Of a stretch of 64,000 nucleotides of DNA, positions 53,956-63,414 are shown in pieces (the first letter of the stretch is position 1; every line of letters begins with the position of its first letter). Source of the DNA: an uncultured Clostridia bacterium (GTDB lineage: Bacteria; Bacillota; Clostridia; Christensenellales; DTU072); NCBI GenBank assembly GCA_944372095.1, contig CALVYG010000005.1, positions 1 through 64,000 of the forward strand, in the 5' to 3' direction. The translations under genes were made by a program, and so were the position numbers. The notes below the pieces were generated by a model that was not told the origin of the DNA, ran no database searches, and worked only from the letters and a program-made list of their open reading frames with translations.

Positions 53956-55737
53956 ATGATAGATATAAACGAAGAATTGCTGAGGGTGGAAAAACCCGCA
54001 AGATACATAGGCGGAGAGTATAACACACCCGATATGGAAAAGGATTGTTCTGTAAGGTTTTGTCTGTGTTTTCCCGATTTATACGAAGTGGGAATGAGCA
54101 ATCTGGGGATAGGAATATTATACGATATATTAAATAAAGCGGAAGGCGTGGTGTGCGAAAGATGTTTCGCGCCATGGACGGATTTTGCGGCGGTACTGAA
54201 AGAAAAAAAGACGCCGCTTTTCAGTATAGAAACTAAAAAACCGTTAAAGGAATTCGACATAGTGGGATTTTCCGTACCGTACGAAATGAGTTACAGTAAC
54301 ATTCTGTATATGCTGGACCTTGCGGAAATACCTTTCAGAGCAAAGGACAGAAAGGAAGGATATCCGCTGATTGTCGGAGGAGGCCCTGCGTCGGCAAATC
54401 CAGAACCGATAATAGATTTTTTCGATTTGTTTTTCATAGGCGACGGAGAAGAGACAGACCTTGCCGTAGCGAGAGTTGTCGAGAAATATAAAGGTGATAA
54501 AGAAAGGATACTTACCGAGTGTGCGAAAATCGACGGAGTATATGTGCCGTCGAGATGTGGGGAAAAAGACGGGATATGCGTAGGAAAAGTTAAAAAAGCG
54601 GTAGTAAAGAACCTCGATGCCGCGCCGTACCCGGAGAAACCGTTGGTTCCCAATATGGCGATAGTGCACGACAGAGGAGTAGTGGAACTTTACCGAGGCT
54701 GCTATGCAGGGTGCAGATTTTGTCAGGCATGCTTTTTTTACCGTCCGATAAGATACAGAAGCAAAGAAAGGGTAGTTTCGCTTGCCGAAAAGATAATAGA
54801 TAACACGGGATATGACGAAATAGGACTTACGAGTTTGTCGAGCGGCGATTATGAGGATATCTATTCCGTATTGGAAGGAATAAAAGAAGTATCGGAAAAG
54901 AGGAACGTGGTGTTTCAGATGCCGAGTTTAAGGCTTGACAGTTTTACCGCAAAACTTACGAGCAACGCAAAGAAGAGTTCGCTTACGTTCGCGCCCGAAG
55001 CGGGGACGCAAAGGCTCAGAGACGTAATAAACAAAAATATAACCGAAACGGATATCGAAAACAGTATGAAACTCGCGTTTGAAACGGGATACAGGACGGT
55101 TAAACTTTATTTTATGCTCGGACTGCCTACGGAAACCGACGAAGACGTAAAAGGAATAGCGGAAACCGTGAAGAAAATCAGAAGTATATATAAAGAGGTA
55201 ACGGGGAAAACGGATTTAAGTATAAACATAAGTACTGCAATGTTTATCCCGAAACCTGTCACGCCGTTTCAGTGGGCGGCGCAGATAAGCGCGGAAGAAA
55301 TGGAAAGGAAACAAAATATTCTCAAAGCCGAATTTTATCCGATGAAAGGAGTAAAATATTCGTGGCACGGAGCGGATATGTCGGTGCTGGAAGGGATATT
55401 CGCAAGGGGAGACAGAAAACTGTCCGAAGTTATCGAAACGGCATACGGTAAAGGATGTTATTTTGACGGTTGGACGGAAAAATTTGACAGTACAAAATGG
55501 TTTGAAGCATTGGACGAATGCGGAATCGATATAAGTAAATATACGGGAGAACGCGGTTTGGAAGAAACCTTGCCGTGGGACTTTATAGATTTCGGAGTGA
55601 CAAAAAAATATCTGAGAAGAGAATACGAAAAAGCGTTGCAAGGTAAAACGACGAAGCCTTGTAAATACGAATGTAACGGGTGCGGAGCGAAAAGAGAGGG
55701 CGATTGCCGAATGTATTCGGGGGATTGCGTGAAATGA
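53956..55737 (+). CDS. B12-binding-type radical SAM protein (TIGR03960 family)
   Basis: 593 residues. An N-terminal B12-binding-like Rossmann domain (about 40-190) precedes a radical SAM barrel whose cluster motif is CYAGCRFC near residue 250 (C-x3-C-x2-C). A C-terminal Cys group (CKYECNGCGAKREGDC) follows. This family nearly always precedes the TIGR03936 gene and RNase G in Clostridia, as it does here. What it modifies is not known; an RNA or ribosome-related target is suggested by the neighbours only. The ATG lies in an A-rich spacer with no Shine-Dalgarno. Confidence 0.92.
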   Translation: MIDINEELLRVEKPARYIGGEYNTPDMEKDCSVRFCLCFPDLYEVGMSNLGIGILYDILNKAEGVVCERCFAPWTDFAAVLKEKKTPLFSIETKKPLKEFDIVGFSVPYEMSYSNILYMLDLAEIPFRAKDRKEGYPLIVGGGPASANPEPIIDFFDLFFIGDGEETDLAVARVVEKYKGDKERILTECAKIDGVYVPSRCGEKDGICVGKVKKAVVKNLDAAPYPEKPLVPNMAIVHDRGVVELYRGCYAGCRFCQACFFYRPIRYRSKERVVSLAEKIIDNTGYDEIGLTSLSSGDYEDIYSVLEGIKEVSEKRNVVFQMPSLRLDSFTAKLTSNAKKSSLTFAPEAGTQRLRDVINKNITETDIENSMKLAFETGYRTVKLYFMLGLPTETDEDVKGIAETVKKIRSIYKEVTGKTDLSINISTAMFIPKPVTPFQWAAQISAEEMERKQNILKAEFYPMKGVKYSWHGADMSVLEGIFARGDRKLSEVIETAYGKGCYFDGWTEKFDSTKWFEALDECGIDISKYTGERGLEETLPWDFIDFGVTKKYLRREYEKALQGKTTKPCKYECNGCGAKREGDCRMYSGDCVK

Positions 55738-56402
55738 TAACGTTATCATACAGAAGGTTCGGGAACGGGATATACATATCCCATACAGACGTAATAAGAA
55801 GCCTGAACAGAACAATACGCAGAGCAGGGATAGACGTAAATTACAGTAAAGGATTCAACAGACATATGAGTCTTAAACTTACGCAGCCATTGCCGCTCGG
55901 AATTGCAAGCGACGACGAATGGGTGACAGCAGACGTCGGAGAGAAAATAGATAAGAAAGACTTTTTTGAAAGGTTCAAAACCGCCGCGCCGCCGTATATC
56001 GAAGCAACCGGGGTATACGAGACAGAAAAAAATCCGTCGCTTGCTTCAAAGGTTATTGCGAGCGAATATGAGATAATTTGTCCCGGAATACAAAAATTCA
56101 GGGAAGAAACGGAAGCGTTAAAAGAAGGATTCACGGTAGTAAATGAAAAAGACGGCGAGAAAAAGGAAAAAGATTACCGCGGATATATTTACGATATAAA
56201 AGTTACCGGCGATAAAATAAAATGCGTTTTCAGTTTCGGGAACAAAAATTTACGCGCTGATTTATTTGTAAAATATATTAACGATAAATTCGGATTAAAT
56301 ATACCGTTATCTGCAGTGACAAGGAAATTGCAACTTACGGAAGAGGACGGAAAACTTATAACGGCGAAAGAATATATGGAAAGAACGGAGCGGAATAAGT
56401 GA
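55734..56402 (+). CDS. TIGR03936 family radical SAM-associated protein (DUF2344)
   Basis: 222 residues from the ATG at 55734, which overlaps the previous stop as ATGA. It opens with YRRFGNGIYISHTDVIRSLNR, then RRAGIDVNYSKGFNRHMSL and QPLPLGIAS, the hallmarks of this family. It is a partner of the radical SAM protein upstream (some bacteria fuse the two). Its start and its end (GTGA overlap with RNase G) are translationally coupled to both neighbours. Confidence 0.9.
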   Translation: MITLSYRRFGNGIYISHTDVIRSLNRTIRRAGIDVNYSKGFNRHMSLKLTQPLPLGIASDDEWVTADVGEKIDKKDFFERFKTAAPPYIEATGVYETEKNPSLASKVIASEYEIICPGIQKFREETEALKEGFTVVNEKDGEKKEKDYRGYIYDIKVTGDKIKCVFSFGNKNLRADLFVKYINDKFGLNIPLSAVTRKLQLTEEDGKLITAKEYMERTERNK

Positions 56403-57391
56403 AACAAACGGTATATTACAGGCATAAAGACGGAGAAAGCGAAATAGCGATAGCTGAGGACGGAGTACTGGAAAGGTATTACAGACTGAAAGACGGATTT
56501 TTAACGGGGAGCATATATGTGGGGAAAGTTCGCCGCGCGTCGAAAGGAACGGGAGTGTTTGTCGATATCGGGGAAGAAAAAGACGGCTTGCTTTCATACC
56601 GCGCAGGGATAAAAAGCGGCGACAGCGTTCTGGTAGAGGTTACGAAAGAACCGACGGAAAGTAAAGGCTGCGCTCTTACCGAAAAAATAAGTCTGGCGGG
56701 GAGATATGCAGTTTTGAACGATTCGGGAGAAATAAGATTTTCGTCTAAATTATCGGAACCGAGAAAAAAAGAATTGAAAAAAATTGCGGAAGAAAACGGA
56801 GCGGGATATGTATTCCGTACATCGTGCGAAGAGACGGACGCAAGAGCGATTGAAAAAGAATGCCTGGAACTGAAAAAAAAGTACGACAGTATAAAGAACG
56901 AGCATAAAAACACAAACAAGGTAAAATGTATTTTGAAAGACGACGCTTTGACCGTAGCAAAGCGTTTTGCCTACAGGGATGAAAATTTTTCGGAAAATTT
57001 TGGAGAGATAGAAAAACAGACCGAAGAAATAGGGCAGAGAAAGATAATAAAAGAGGGGGTCGAGCTGGTTTTCGATAAGACGGAAGCAATGACCGCGGTT
57101 GACGTTAATCTGCATAAATTCGGTAAAAAATACGGCAATACCGAAGAAACGAATTATCAGGCAAATCTCATAGCCGTAAAAGAGTTGGCAAGGCAAATAC
57201 GCCTGAGGAATACCGGCGGAATAATCATGGTTGATTTCATCAGTCTTAAAGATAAAGAAAAAACCGAGTCGCTGAAAAAGGCGTTATCGGAAGAACTGAA
57301 AAAAGACCATGTAAAAACGAGTGTGGAACTGATAGAGAGTATAGGAATGTTTGCAATAGTCAGACGCAAACGTTACAGCGAGGTATATTAG
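56399..57391 (+). CDS. Ribonuclease G/E-family protein, short form
   Basis: 330 residues from a GTG that overlaps the previous stop. It contains the S1 domain (GSIYVGKVRRASKGTGVFVDIGEEKDGLL, quoted as GSIYVGKVRR and GVFVDIG) and the catalytic DNase-I-like part with TAVDVNLHKFG and GIIMVDFISLKDKEK, giving the two metal-binding Asp residues. RNase G is about 490 residues. Here the chain stops at about the end of the catalytic domain, without the zinc-link and small domain used to form tetramers, so quaternary structure must differ. The usual next genes rplU-rpmA are absent. Confidence 0.9.
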   Translation: MKQTVYYRHKDGESEIAIAEDGVLERYYRLKDGFLTGSIYVGKVRRASKGTGVFVDIGEEKDGLLSYRAGIKSGDSVLVEVTKEPTESKGCALTEKISLAGRYAVLNDSGEIRFSSKLSEPRKKELKKIAEENGAGYVFRTSCEETDARAIEKECLELKKKYDSIKNEHKNTNKVKCILKDDALTVAKRFAYRDENFSENFGEIEKQTEEIGQRKIIKEGVELVFDKTEAMTAVDVNLHKFGKKYGNTEETNYQANLIAVKELARQIRLRNTGGIIMVDFISLKDKEKTESLKKALSEELKKDHVKTSVELIESIGMFAIVRRKRYSEVY

Positions 57392-57434
57392 TACAGAGGT
57401 CGGCATAAAAAGACATTTTACGATATAACAAGCA

Positions 57435-57463
57435 GAAAAAAACAGAGAATCGGGAATTATAAT
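57435..57463 (+). promoter_or_regulatory. Perfect -10 box placing the transcript start at the 57471 ATG
   Basis: TATAAT at 57458-57463, seven bases before the ATG. The -35 position at 17 bases (GAAAAA) is poor, so an activator or a weak promoter is likely. Confidence 0.45.
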
Positions 57464-57470
57464 TTACGCT

Positions 57471-58184
57471 ATGAAAAAGTACATAGCTTTTTTTATTATA
57501 AGCGCAATAATACTGGGTATAGGTACGGTATACGCAGCAGACCGTTTCGGAGAAGAGAAAGCCGAAGCGGTAAGCACGCCGTATGCGGTAATAGGCGAAG
57601 ACGTATGGATGCTTAACGAAAACGGTTCAAAACTCTTTTTGCTGCCGCGAACGTACTATGCGAGAATAGACAGAATGGACGATAATTTTTATTATATAAC
57701 GTTCAACGGAGTGAGCGGAAAAATACCGAAAGCCAGCGTATCGGTAGTCGGATACGATAAAGACGTGAAAGATACGCAAAGAATAATAAGGATATCGACG
57801 GAATATTCGGTATTTACGGAAATAAAACTGAAAGCGAGTCTGGACGGAGAGGCGGGAGAAGACATAACGGCGCCTACAAGCGAACCGCTGACATATATAG
57901 GAACGTATAAGCAAGGCGAATCTATATGGTATTATGTAAGTTACGGCGGAGCGTACGGATACGTGCTTAATACATACACGGATACGCCTACGATAGTGGA
58001 TGAGGAATTCGTTCCGGAAAAAGACATAACGGAGGAAGAAAAGCCGCCTGAGGAAGAAAAGGAAGAACAGCCGGAACTCGTTAAAATACTTGTAATAAGC
58101 GGAGTAAGCGCGGCGGTACTTATTTTGGTAATAATATTGTTCATACCGAGAAAGAACAAAAAACATAAATACTATTACAGTTAA
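57471..58184 (+). CDS. Secreted SH3-like protein with C-terminal membrane anchor
   Basis: 237 residues. A signal peptide or N-terminal anchor (IAFFIISAIILGIGTVYA) precedes two SH3-like beta units: one near residues 35-90 (YAVIGEDVWMLNENGSKLFLLP..) and one near 105-165 ending WYYVSYGGAYGYVLN. Then an acidic Pro/Glu-rich linker and a membrane span (ILVISGVSAAVLILVIIL) with a short Lys-rich tail. It may sense or bind the cell wall, like other bacterial SH3 proteins; that is inference. No Shine-Dalgarno site; the ATG is at the predicted transcription start. Confidence 0.7.
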   Translation: MKKYIAFFIISAIILGIGTVYAADRFGEEKAEAVSTPYAVIGEDVWMLNENGSKLFLLPRTYYARIDRMDDNFYYITFNGVSGKIPKASVSVVGYDKDVKDTQRIIRISTEYSVFTEIKLKASLDGEAGEDITAPTSEPLTYIGTYKQGESIWYYVSYGGAYGYVLNTYTDTPTIVDEEFVPEKDITEEEKPPEEEKEEQPELVKILVISGVSAAVLILVIILFIPRKNKKHKYYYS

Positions 58185-58186
58185 AG

Positions 58187-58215
58187 TGGAAATTTTATGA
58201 GAATTGTGATACAAT
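58187..58215 (+). promoter_or_regulatory. Extended -10 promoter giving a leaderless GTG-start transcript
   Basis: TGGAAA at 58187-58192, 17-base spacer, TGA-TACAAT with the hexamer at 58210-58215. The predicted transcription start is at 58222-58223, the GTG start codon. The spacer contains the tail of the previous gene's 3' region. Confidence 0.55.
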
Positions 58216-58222
58216 TCTTAAT

Positions 58223-59293
58223 GTGAAAATCACGAAGGAAAGTTTTTTCGGGAACAAATATATATCAGCCGTATCGGCGATAGTGTGCTGCCTTTTATGG
58301 GGCAGCGCTTTTGCGTGTATAAAAAAAGGATACGAAATATTCGGAATAGGCGACGATTACCGCTCTCAGATACTGTTTGCCGGGATAAGATTCTTTATAG
58401 CCGGAGTAATGGTAATAGTTGCGGGAAGCATAATTGAGAAAAAGATATTAATCCCGAAGAAGCAAAGCATCGGATACGTAGGCGCGCTGGCGTTAACGCA
58501 GACTGTAATGCAGTACGTATTTTTTTATATAGGGCTTGCCCATACGACGGGAGTCAACGCAAGCGTCATAAACGGAGCGGGAAATCTGTTTACGATAGTA
58601 ATAGCGTGCTTAATTAAACAAGACAAAATCACGGTAAGAAAAGCGGTCGGCTGTATATTGGGTTTCGGGGGAGTGCTGACGGCAACGCTGTTTCAGGGGG
58701 TAAGCGGAGAATTCAGTTTTTTAGGGGAAGGGTTCATTCTTATATCCGCAGTATCGTACGGATTCAGCGGAGCGCTTATAAAGAAGTTTTCTTCAAAAGA
58801 AAATCCCGTTACTTTATCCGGGTATCAGTTTTTAACAGGCGGAGCAATAATGATAATTGCAGGCGCGGCGGCAGGCGGAAGAATAGAAACCGCAACCGCG
58901 GGAGGAATTTTTCTGCTACTGTATATGGCGTTTATTTCAGCGGCGGCGTATACGTTGTGGGGATTACTTCTGAAATATAACAACGTATCGAGAATTGCCG
59001 TTTACGGATTCGTAAATCCGATAGCAGGGAGCCTGTTAAGCGCAGTTATATTAAACGAATACTCTTCATTGGGAATATTCACGCTTGTGGCGCTTGTGTT
59101 GGTTGCGGCAGGAATTTTCGTTGTGAATTATAATAAGACAGATTTGAAAGAAAAGAAATCGCCGCAAAATACAGAACAAAATGAAAATGAAGAAAACGGT
59201 AAAATGGTAGAAGACGCAGCGCAAGGTGAAGAAAACGGAGCAGGGAGAAAAGAAAATAAAAATGCAGATGAAACGGAAGAGAAATCGGATTGA
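58223..59293 (+). CDS. EamA/DMT-family transporter
   Basis: 356 residues with ten membrane spans in two EamA repeats (first: VCCLLWGSAFACIKKGYEI; second begins GEGFILISAVSYGFSGALIKKF, quoted as ISAVSYGFSGALIKK). Drug/metabolite transporters usually export amino acids or other small metabolites; the cargo cannot be told. The last ~55 residues are Glu/Asn/Lys-rich and look disordered. GTG at 58223 is the only sensible start, because the next in-frame ATG falls inside span 2. There is no Shine-Dalgarno site. Its stop overlaps the -35 box of guaA. Confidence 0.87.
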   Translation: MKITKESFFGNKYISAVSAIVCCLLWGSAFACIKKGYEIFGIGDDYRSQILFAGIRFFIAGVMVIVAGSIIEKKILIPKKQSIGYVGALALTQTVMQYVFFYIGLAHTTGVNASVINGAGNLFTIVIACLIKQDKITVRKAVGCILGFGGVLTATLFQGVSGEFSFLGEGFILISAVSYGFSGALIKKFSSKENPVTLSGYQFLTGGAIMIIAGAAAGGRIETATAGGIFLLLYMAFISAAAYTLWGLLLKYNNVSRIAVYGFVNPIAGSLLSAVILNEYSSLGIFTLVALVLVAAGIFVVNYNKTDLKEKKSPQNTEQNENEENGKMVEDAAQGEENGAGRKENKNADETEEKSD

Positions 59294-59318
59294 CTTAAAG
59301 GTTTAATATTTATATAAT
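59290..59318 (+). promoter_or_regulatory. Strong sigma-A promoter for guaA
   Basis: TTGACT at 59290-59295, 17-base spacer, perfect TATAAT at 59313-59318. The -35 box overlaps the stop codon of the DMT transporter gene. The leader of about 37 nt is too short for a purine riboswitch. Confidence 0.8.
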
Positions 59319-59361
59319 AAAAATAAATAAACAAATAAAGAATCAGGCAGGTAGAAACACA

Positions 59362-60897
59362 ATGGATAAACATCAGACGATAGTGGTATTGGATTTCGGC
59401 GGACAATACAATCAGTTGATAGCGCGTCGTGTAAGAGATTTGGGCGTGTACACGGAACTGTTGCCGTACTCGACAAGCGTGGAAAAAATGAAAGAAATAA
59501 ATCCGATAGGAATAATACTGACCGGCGGACCGAATTCCGTATTCACGAAAGACGCACTTGTATGCGATAAAGAGATATTTAATCTCGGAATACCTATGCT
59601 GGGGATATGTTACGGAGCACAGCTTCTGGCGTTTCAAACGGGAGGAGACGTTGCGAGCGCGACAACCAAAGAATACGGAAAATGCGAAATAGAATATTCG
59701 GACTGTCCGTTGTTTGAGGGGATAAATAAAACCAATATATGTTGGATGAGCCATACCGATTATGTCAGTAAACTCGGAAAAGGATTTGAAATTGTAGGGA
59801 AGACGGCAACCTGTCCGATAGCGGCGTACGGGAATACGGAAAGGAAATTGTACGGAGTGCAATTCCATCCGGAAGTAGTGCATACGCAAAACGGAACGGA
59901 AATACTGAAAAACTTTTTGTACAGAGTATGCGGAGCAAAAGGCGACTGGACGATGAAAGGGTTTGTAAAGAACCAGATAAACGCGCTGAAAGCTAAAATA
60001 GGAAATAAGAAAGTGCTTTGCGCAATGAGCGGAGGAGTGGACAGCGCGGTGGCCGCGACATTGCTGTACCGTGCGGTGGGAGAGAATCTTACATGCGTAT
60101 TCGTAGACCACGGTTTATTGCGTAAATACGAAGCCGAGCAGGTTATGAAAGTATTCCGCGACGAGCAGGGAATGAACGTAATAAAAATTGACGCAGAAAA
60201 AAGATTTTTATCGAGATTAGAGGGCGTGACCGAGCCTGAGAAAAAGCGTAAAATCATCGGCGAAGAATTTATAAGGGTATTTGAAGAATTCGGAAAAACG
60301 ATAGGGAAAGTCGATTATCTCGTACAGGGAACGATATATCCCGACGTAGTGGAGAGCGGATTCGGTAAAGCTGCCCTTATAAAATCGCATCATAATGTCG
60401 GCGGATTGCCCTCGGTAATCGATTTCAAAGAAATAATAGAACCGCTGAGGGATTTATTCAAAGACGAAGTCAGAAAAGTGGGAACAGAACTGGGACTTGA
60501 CGAAGAAATAGTAATGAGACAGCCGTTCCCCGGTCCCGGACTTGCTATAAGAATAATAGGAAACGTAACGAAAGAAAAACTCGATTTATTGAGAGACGCG
60601 GACTATATAATGCGTGAAGAGATAGCAAAGAACGGATTAAACAGAGAAATATGGCAATATTTTGCGGCGCTTACAAATATGCAGAGCGTGGGAGTAATGG
60701 GCGATATGAGAACATATGATTATGCCGTGGCGTTGAGAGCGGTGACAAGCGTAGACGCAATGACAGCTGATTTTGCGAGAATTCCTTACGACGTTCTGTC
60801 AAGGATAAGCAACAGAATTGTCAACGAAGTAAAGGGAGTTAACAGGGTGCTGTACGATATAACGAGCAAACCCCCGGCAACTATTGAAATGGAATAA
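59362..60897 (+). CDS. guaA: GMP synthase (glutamine-hydrolysing)
   Basis: 511 residues, full length. It converts XMP, ATP and glutamine to GMP. The N-terminal class I amidotransferase has the catalytic Cys in GICYGAQ near residue 82 and the His/Glu in FHPEVVHT near 170. The ATP-pyrophosphatase domain has the loop [10 protein letters not shown] near 224, and the C-terminal dimer domain ends PPATIEME. A single-gene unit with its own promoter and terminator. Confidence 0.97.
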   Translation: MDKHQTIVVLDFGGQYNQLIARRVRDLGVYTELLPYSTSVEKMKEINPIGIILTGGPNSVFTKDALVCDKEIFNLGIPMLGICYGAQLLAFQTGGDVASATTKEYGKCEIEYSDCPLFEGINKTNICWMSHTDYVSKLGKGFEIVGKTATCPIAAYGNTERKLYGVQFHPEVVHTQNGTEILKNFLYRVCGAKGDWTMKGFVKNQINALKAKIGNKKVLCAMSGGVDSAVAATLLYRAVGENLTCVFVDHGLLRKYEAEQVMKVFRDEQGMNVIKIDAEKRFLSRLEGVTEPEKKRKIIGEEFIRVFEEFGKTIGKVDYLVQGTIYPDVVESGFGKAALIKSHHNVGGLPSVIDFKEIIEPLRDLFKDEVRKVGTELGLDEEIVMRQPFPGPGLAIRIIGNVTKEKLDLLRDADYIMREEIAKNGLNREIWQYFAALTNMQSVGVMGDMRTYDYAVALRAVTSVDAMTADFARIPYDVLSRISNRIVNEVKGVNRVLYDITSKPPATIEME

Positions 60898-60920
60898 GAC
60901 AAGGATAAGCGTAAAAATTG

Positions 60921-60951
60921 AAAATTCCCGCTTTATGGCGGGAATTTTTTT
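60921..60951. terminator. Bidirectional terminator between guaA and the HTH gene
   Basis: AAATTCCCGC (60922-60931) pairs with GCGGGAATTT (60938-60947). A T run follows on the plus strand, and on the minus strand the hairpin is followed by TTTTCAATTTTT. The minus-strand stop lies inside its 3' arm's T run. Confidence 0.88.
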
Positions 60952-61396
60952 ATCCTTCCCTTCCTACAAGATAGTCTATGGTGCATTCGAGATAATCGGA
61001 TAAAATTATCAAAGTATGAAGATTCAAATCGGCTCCGCGTTTCCAGTTCGTAAAATAACTGTCAAAAATAGGAGTATTTTTAACAAGCATGTAACGGGTA
61101 ACGCCTTTTTCTTTCATAACGAAACGAAGTCTTTCATAAAAAGGAGGACAAGAAGAGAGCGGAAAAACAGAAGAAGAAAGCGTGCGACCGATAAGATATT
61201 CTATCGAGCAACCGAAATAATCCGCAAGTTTAATCAACTGAGATAAACGTATACTGCCGCTACCGGTTTTCCATAATCTGACAGCTTCGGTGCTGACGCC
61301 CGTAGCTTTCGCAATTTCCGATACGTTTTTACCCCGTTCCAAAATTATTTCATTAAGCCCGGAAGCAAAATCGGAACTTTTTTCATAATCAGCCAT
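60950..61396 (-). CDS. Regulator with two tandem Xre/Cro-type helix-turn-helix domains
   Basis: 148 residues made of two HTH units. Unit 1 (about 9-72): GLNEIILERGKNVSEIAKATGVSTEAV, quoted as SEIAKATGVSTEAVRLW, ending SIEYLIGR. Unit 2 (about 84-147): YERLRFVMKEKGVTRYMLVKNT... ending TIDYLVGREG. The two share the end motif (I-x-Y-L-[IV]-G-R) and general spacing, so they look like a duplication. Unit 1 keeps a better recognition helix. It has no partner domain. A single chain could bind two half-sites. No clear Shine-Dalgarno site. Target genes unknown. Confidence 0.8.
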   Translation of the reverse strand: MADYEKSSDFASGLNEIILERGKNVSEIAKATGVSTEAVRLWKTGSGSIRLSQLIKLADYFGCSIEYLIGRTLSSSVFPLSSCPPFYERLRFVMKEKGVTRYMLVKNTPIFDSYFTNWKRGADLNLHTLIILSDYLECTIDYLVGREG

Positions 61397-61540
61397 ATAA
61401 ACAAGTTATCCGCTTTTTTAATTTTTAATACTTATCAAACAAGAATAAAGTGGATATATAAAGAGAGAAGATAAAGGATAAAATACAAAAAGGATATAAA
61501 ACAGGAGAAGAGAAGGGAAGAGAAATAAATAAAGAGGAGA

Positions 61541-61582
61541 GAGAAAAAATAAGAGGCATTTCCGAATGAGGAAATGCCTCGG
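61541..61582 (-). terminator. Terminator of the GGGtGRT operon
   Basis: Minus strand GAGGCATTTCC pairs perfectly with GGAAATGCCTC around a six-base loop, followed by TTATTTTTTC. The rest of 61397-61606 is A/G-rich with no gene. Confidence 0.9.
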
Positions 61583-61606
61583 TAAAGCATATATAAAGAG
61601 GAAGGA

Positions 61607-62608
61607 TTAATTTTTAAGACCTTCTTCAACGGCAACGGCACAATTAACGGTAGCGCCGACCATGGGGTTGTTGCCCATACCGATAAGCCCCATCATTTCG
61701 ACGTGAGCCGGAACTGAAGATGAACCAGCGAACTGAGCGTCGCTGTGCATACGGCCCATAGTATCGGTCATACCGTAAGAAGCGGGACCTGCGGCCATGT
61801 TATCGGGATGAAGGGTTCTGCCCGTACCGCCGCCGCTTGCGACAGAGAAGTAAGTTCTGCCGTTTTCGATACACCATTTTTTATAGGTACCGCTTACGGG
61901 GTGTTGGAAACGTGTGGGATTGGTAGAGTTACCGGTAATACCTGCGTCAACTTTTTCTTTAATCATAATAGCAACGCCTTCGTTTACGTCGTCTGCGCCG
62001 TAGCAACGTACTTTTGCTTTTTCTCCGTCGCTGTAAGCGGTTTCTTTAACGATTTCAAGGGTATCGGTGAACTGATTGTATTTAGTCTGAACGTAAGTAA
62101 AGCCGTTAATTCTGCTGATGATATAAGCGGCGTCTTTTCCGAGACCGTTAAGGATAACGCGGAGAGGTTCTTTTCTGACCTTATTAGCGCTTCTTGCGAT
62201 ACCGATAGCGCCTTCGGCAGCGGCGAACGATTCGTGACCTGCGACGAAAGCGAAGCATTTAGTTTCCTCTCTGAGGAGTTTAGCGGCAAGATTGCCGTGA
62301 CCGAGACCGACTTTTCTGTTTTCTGCAACGCTTCCGGGAACGCAGAAAGCCTGTAAACCGATACCGATAGCTTCCGCCGCGTCTGCGGCTTTGCGGCAAT
62401 TTTTCTTGATAGCGATAGCGCAGCCGAGGGTATATGCCCAAACCGCGTTTTCGAAACAGATATTCTGGACGCCTCTGACGATAGCGTCGGGGTCAACGCC
62501 TTTTGAAAGACAGATATTTCTGGCATCTTCAAGGTCTTTAATTCCGTATTCGGCAAGACAAGCGTTGATTTTATTTATTCTTCTTTCATAGCCTTCAAAT
62601 GTAACCAT
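61607..62608 (-). CDS. GGGtGRT family protein
   Basis: 333 residues of a conserved family named from the glycine-rich stretch ASGGGTGRT near residue 260. Other conserved phrases: FVAGHESFAAAEGAIGIARSANK, quoted as GHESFAAAEGAIG, and GITGNSTNPTRFQHPVSGTYKKW, quoted as GITGNSTNPTRFQHP. The family occurs in anaerobes beside a NifU-like scaffold protein, as here. Its biochemical function is, to my knowledge, unknown. The operon has its own promoter and terminator. GAGGTG precedes the ATG at 62608. Confidence 0.85.
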   Translation of the reverse strand: MVTFEGYERRINKINACLAEYGIKDLEDARNICLSKGVDPDAIVRGVQNICFENAVWAYTLGCAIAIKKNCRKAADAAEAIGIGLQAFCVPGSVAENRKVGLGHGNLAAKLLREETKCFAFVAGHESFAAAEGAIGIARSANKVRKEPLRVILNGLGKDAAYIISRINGFTYVQTKYNQFTDTLEIVKETAYSDGEKAKVRCYGADDVNEGVAIMIKEKVDAGITGNSTNPTRFQHPVSGTYKKWCIENGRTYFSVASGGGTGRTLHPDNMAAGPASYGMTDTMGRMHSDAQFAGSSSVPAHVEMMGLIGMGNNPMVGATVNCAVAVEEGLKN

Positions 62609-62619
62609 AATTCACCTCG

Positions 62620-63315
62620 TTATTCCACTCTGGGGTTGATTTTCTTGACAGCTTCGTCAAATCTGCCGTATTTAGCGGTAAACTTTTTAACCGCTTCGTC
62701 GGCAGGCATACCTTTTTGAGTAATGGCTTCGAGCATTTGCCCTACGCGGATAAACTCGTAACCGATAACTTCGCCGTCGGCGTCGAGACCGATTCTCGTA
62801 ACGTAACCTTCCGCCATTTCAAGGTAACGAACGCCCTTATATTTGGTAGCGAACATAGTACCGACCTGGCTTCTGAGTCCTTTGCCGAGGTCTTCGAGTC
62901 CTGCGCCTACGGGCAGACCGTTTTCGCTGAAAGCGGACTGAGTACGTCCGTAAGCGATTTGCAGGAAAAGTTCGCGCATAGCGGTATTGATAGCGTCGCA
63001 TACGAGGTCGGTATTAAGGGCTTCGAGAACGGTTTTACCCGGAAGAATTTCCGCCGCCATAGCCGCGGAATGAGTCATACCGGAACAACCGATAGTTTCG
63101 ACGAGAGCTTCTTCGATTACGCCTTCTTTAACGTTAAGCGTAAGCTTGCAGGCGCCCTGTTGAGGAGCGCACCAACCGATACCGTGAGTAAGACCGCTGA
63201 TATCTTTGATTTCTTTGGATTGCACCCATTTACCTTCTTCGGGGATAGGCGCGGGACCGTGGTTCGGGCCTTTTTTAACGCAAACCATCTTTTCTACTTC
63301 GTGAGTATATTGCAC
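62620..63315 (-). CDS. NifU-like Fe-S scaffold domain protein, partner of GGGtGRT
   Basis: 231 residues starting from GTG with GGAGG nine bases upstream. The region GWCAPQQGACKLTLN...VETIGCSGMTHSAAMAAEILPGK resembles the NifU/IscU N-terminal fold, with the second and third cluster cysteines recognisable (GCSGMTHS ~ GCGAAIAS of IscU). The first half carries a short Pro-rich lead and the C-terminal ~90 residues are not IscU-like. It could hold an Fe-S cluster for, or with, the GGGtGRT protein 11 bases downstream. Confidence 0.8.
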   Translation of the reverse strand: MQYTHEVEKMVCVKKGPNHGPAPIPEEGKWVQSKEIKDISGLTHGIGWCAPQQGACKLTLNVKEGVIEEALVETIGCSGMTHSAAMAAEILPGKTVLEALNTDLVCDAINTAMRELFLQIAYGRTQSAFSENGLPVGAGLEDLGKGLRSQVGTMFATKYKGVRYLEMAEGYVTRIGLDADGEVIGYEFIRVGQMLEAITQKGMPADEAVKKFTAKYGRFDEAVKKINPRVE

Positions 63316-63414
63316 AAATAAAATCCTCCGTTTTAATAGATTTTCTTTAATTAAAGTAAAGGAATAAAGGTGTATGCGAACGATATCCGATATTCCGTTA
63401 CAACCGATAAAACA

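Noticed and set aside
59319-59361. Purine riboswitch before guaA
   Set aside because: The leader after the promoter is only about 37 nt and lacks the three-stem purine aptamer.
59128-60111. 327-codon minus-strand frame opposite the DMT transporter end and guaA
   Set aside because: Spans the opposite strand of two real genes and a promoter, and has no family resemblance.
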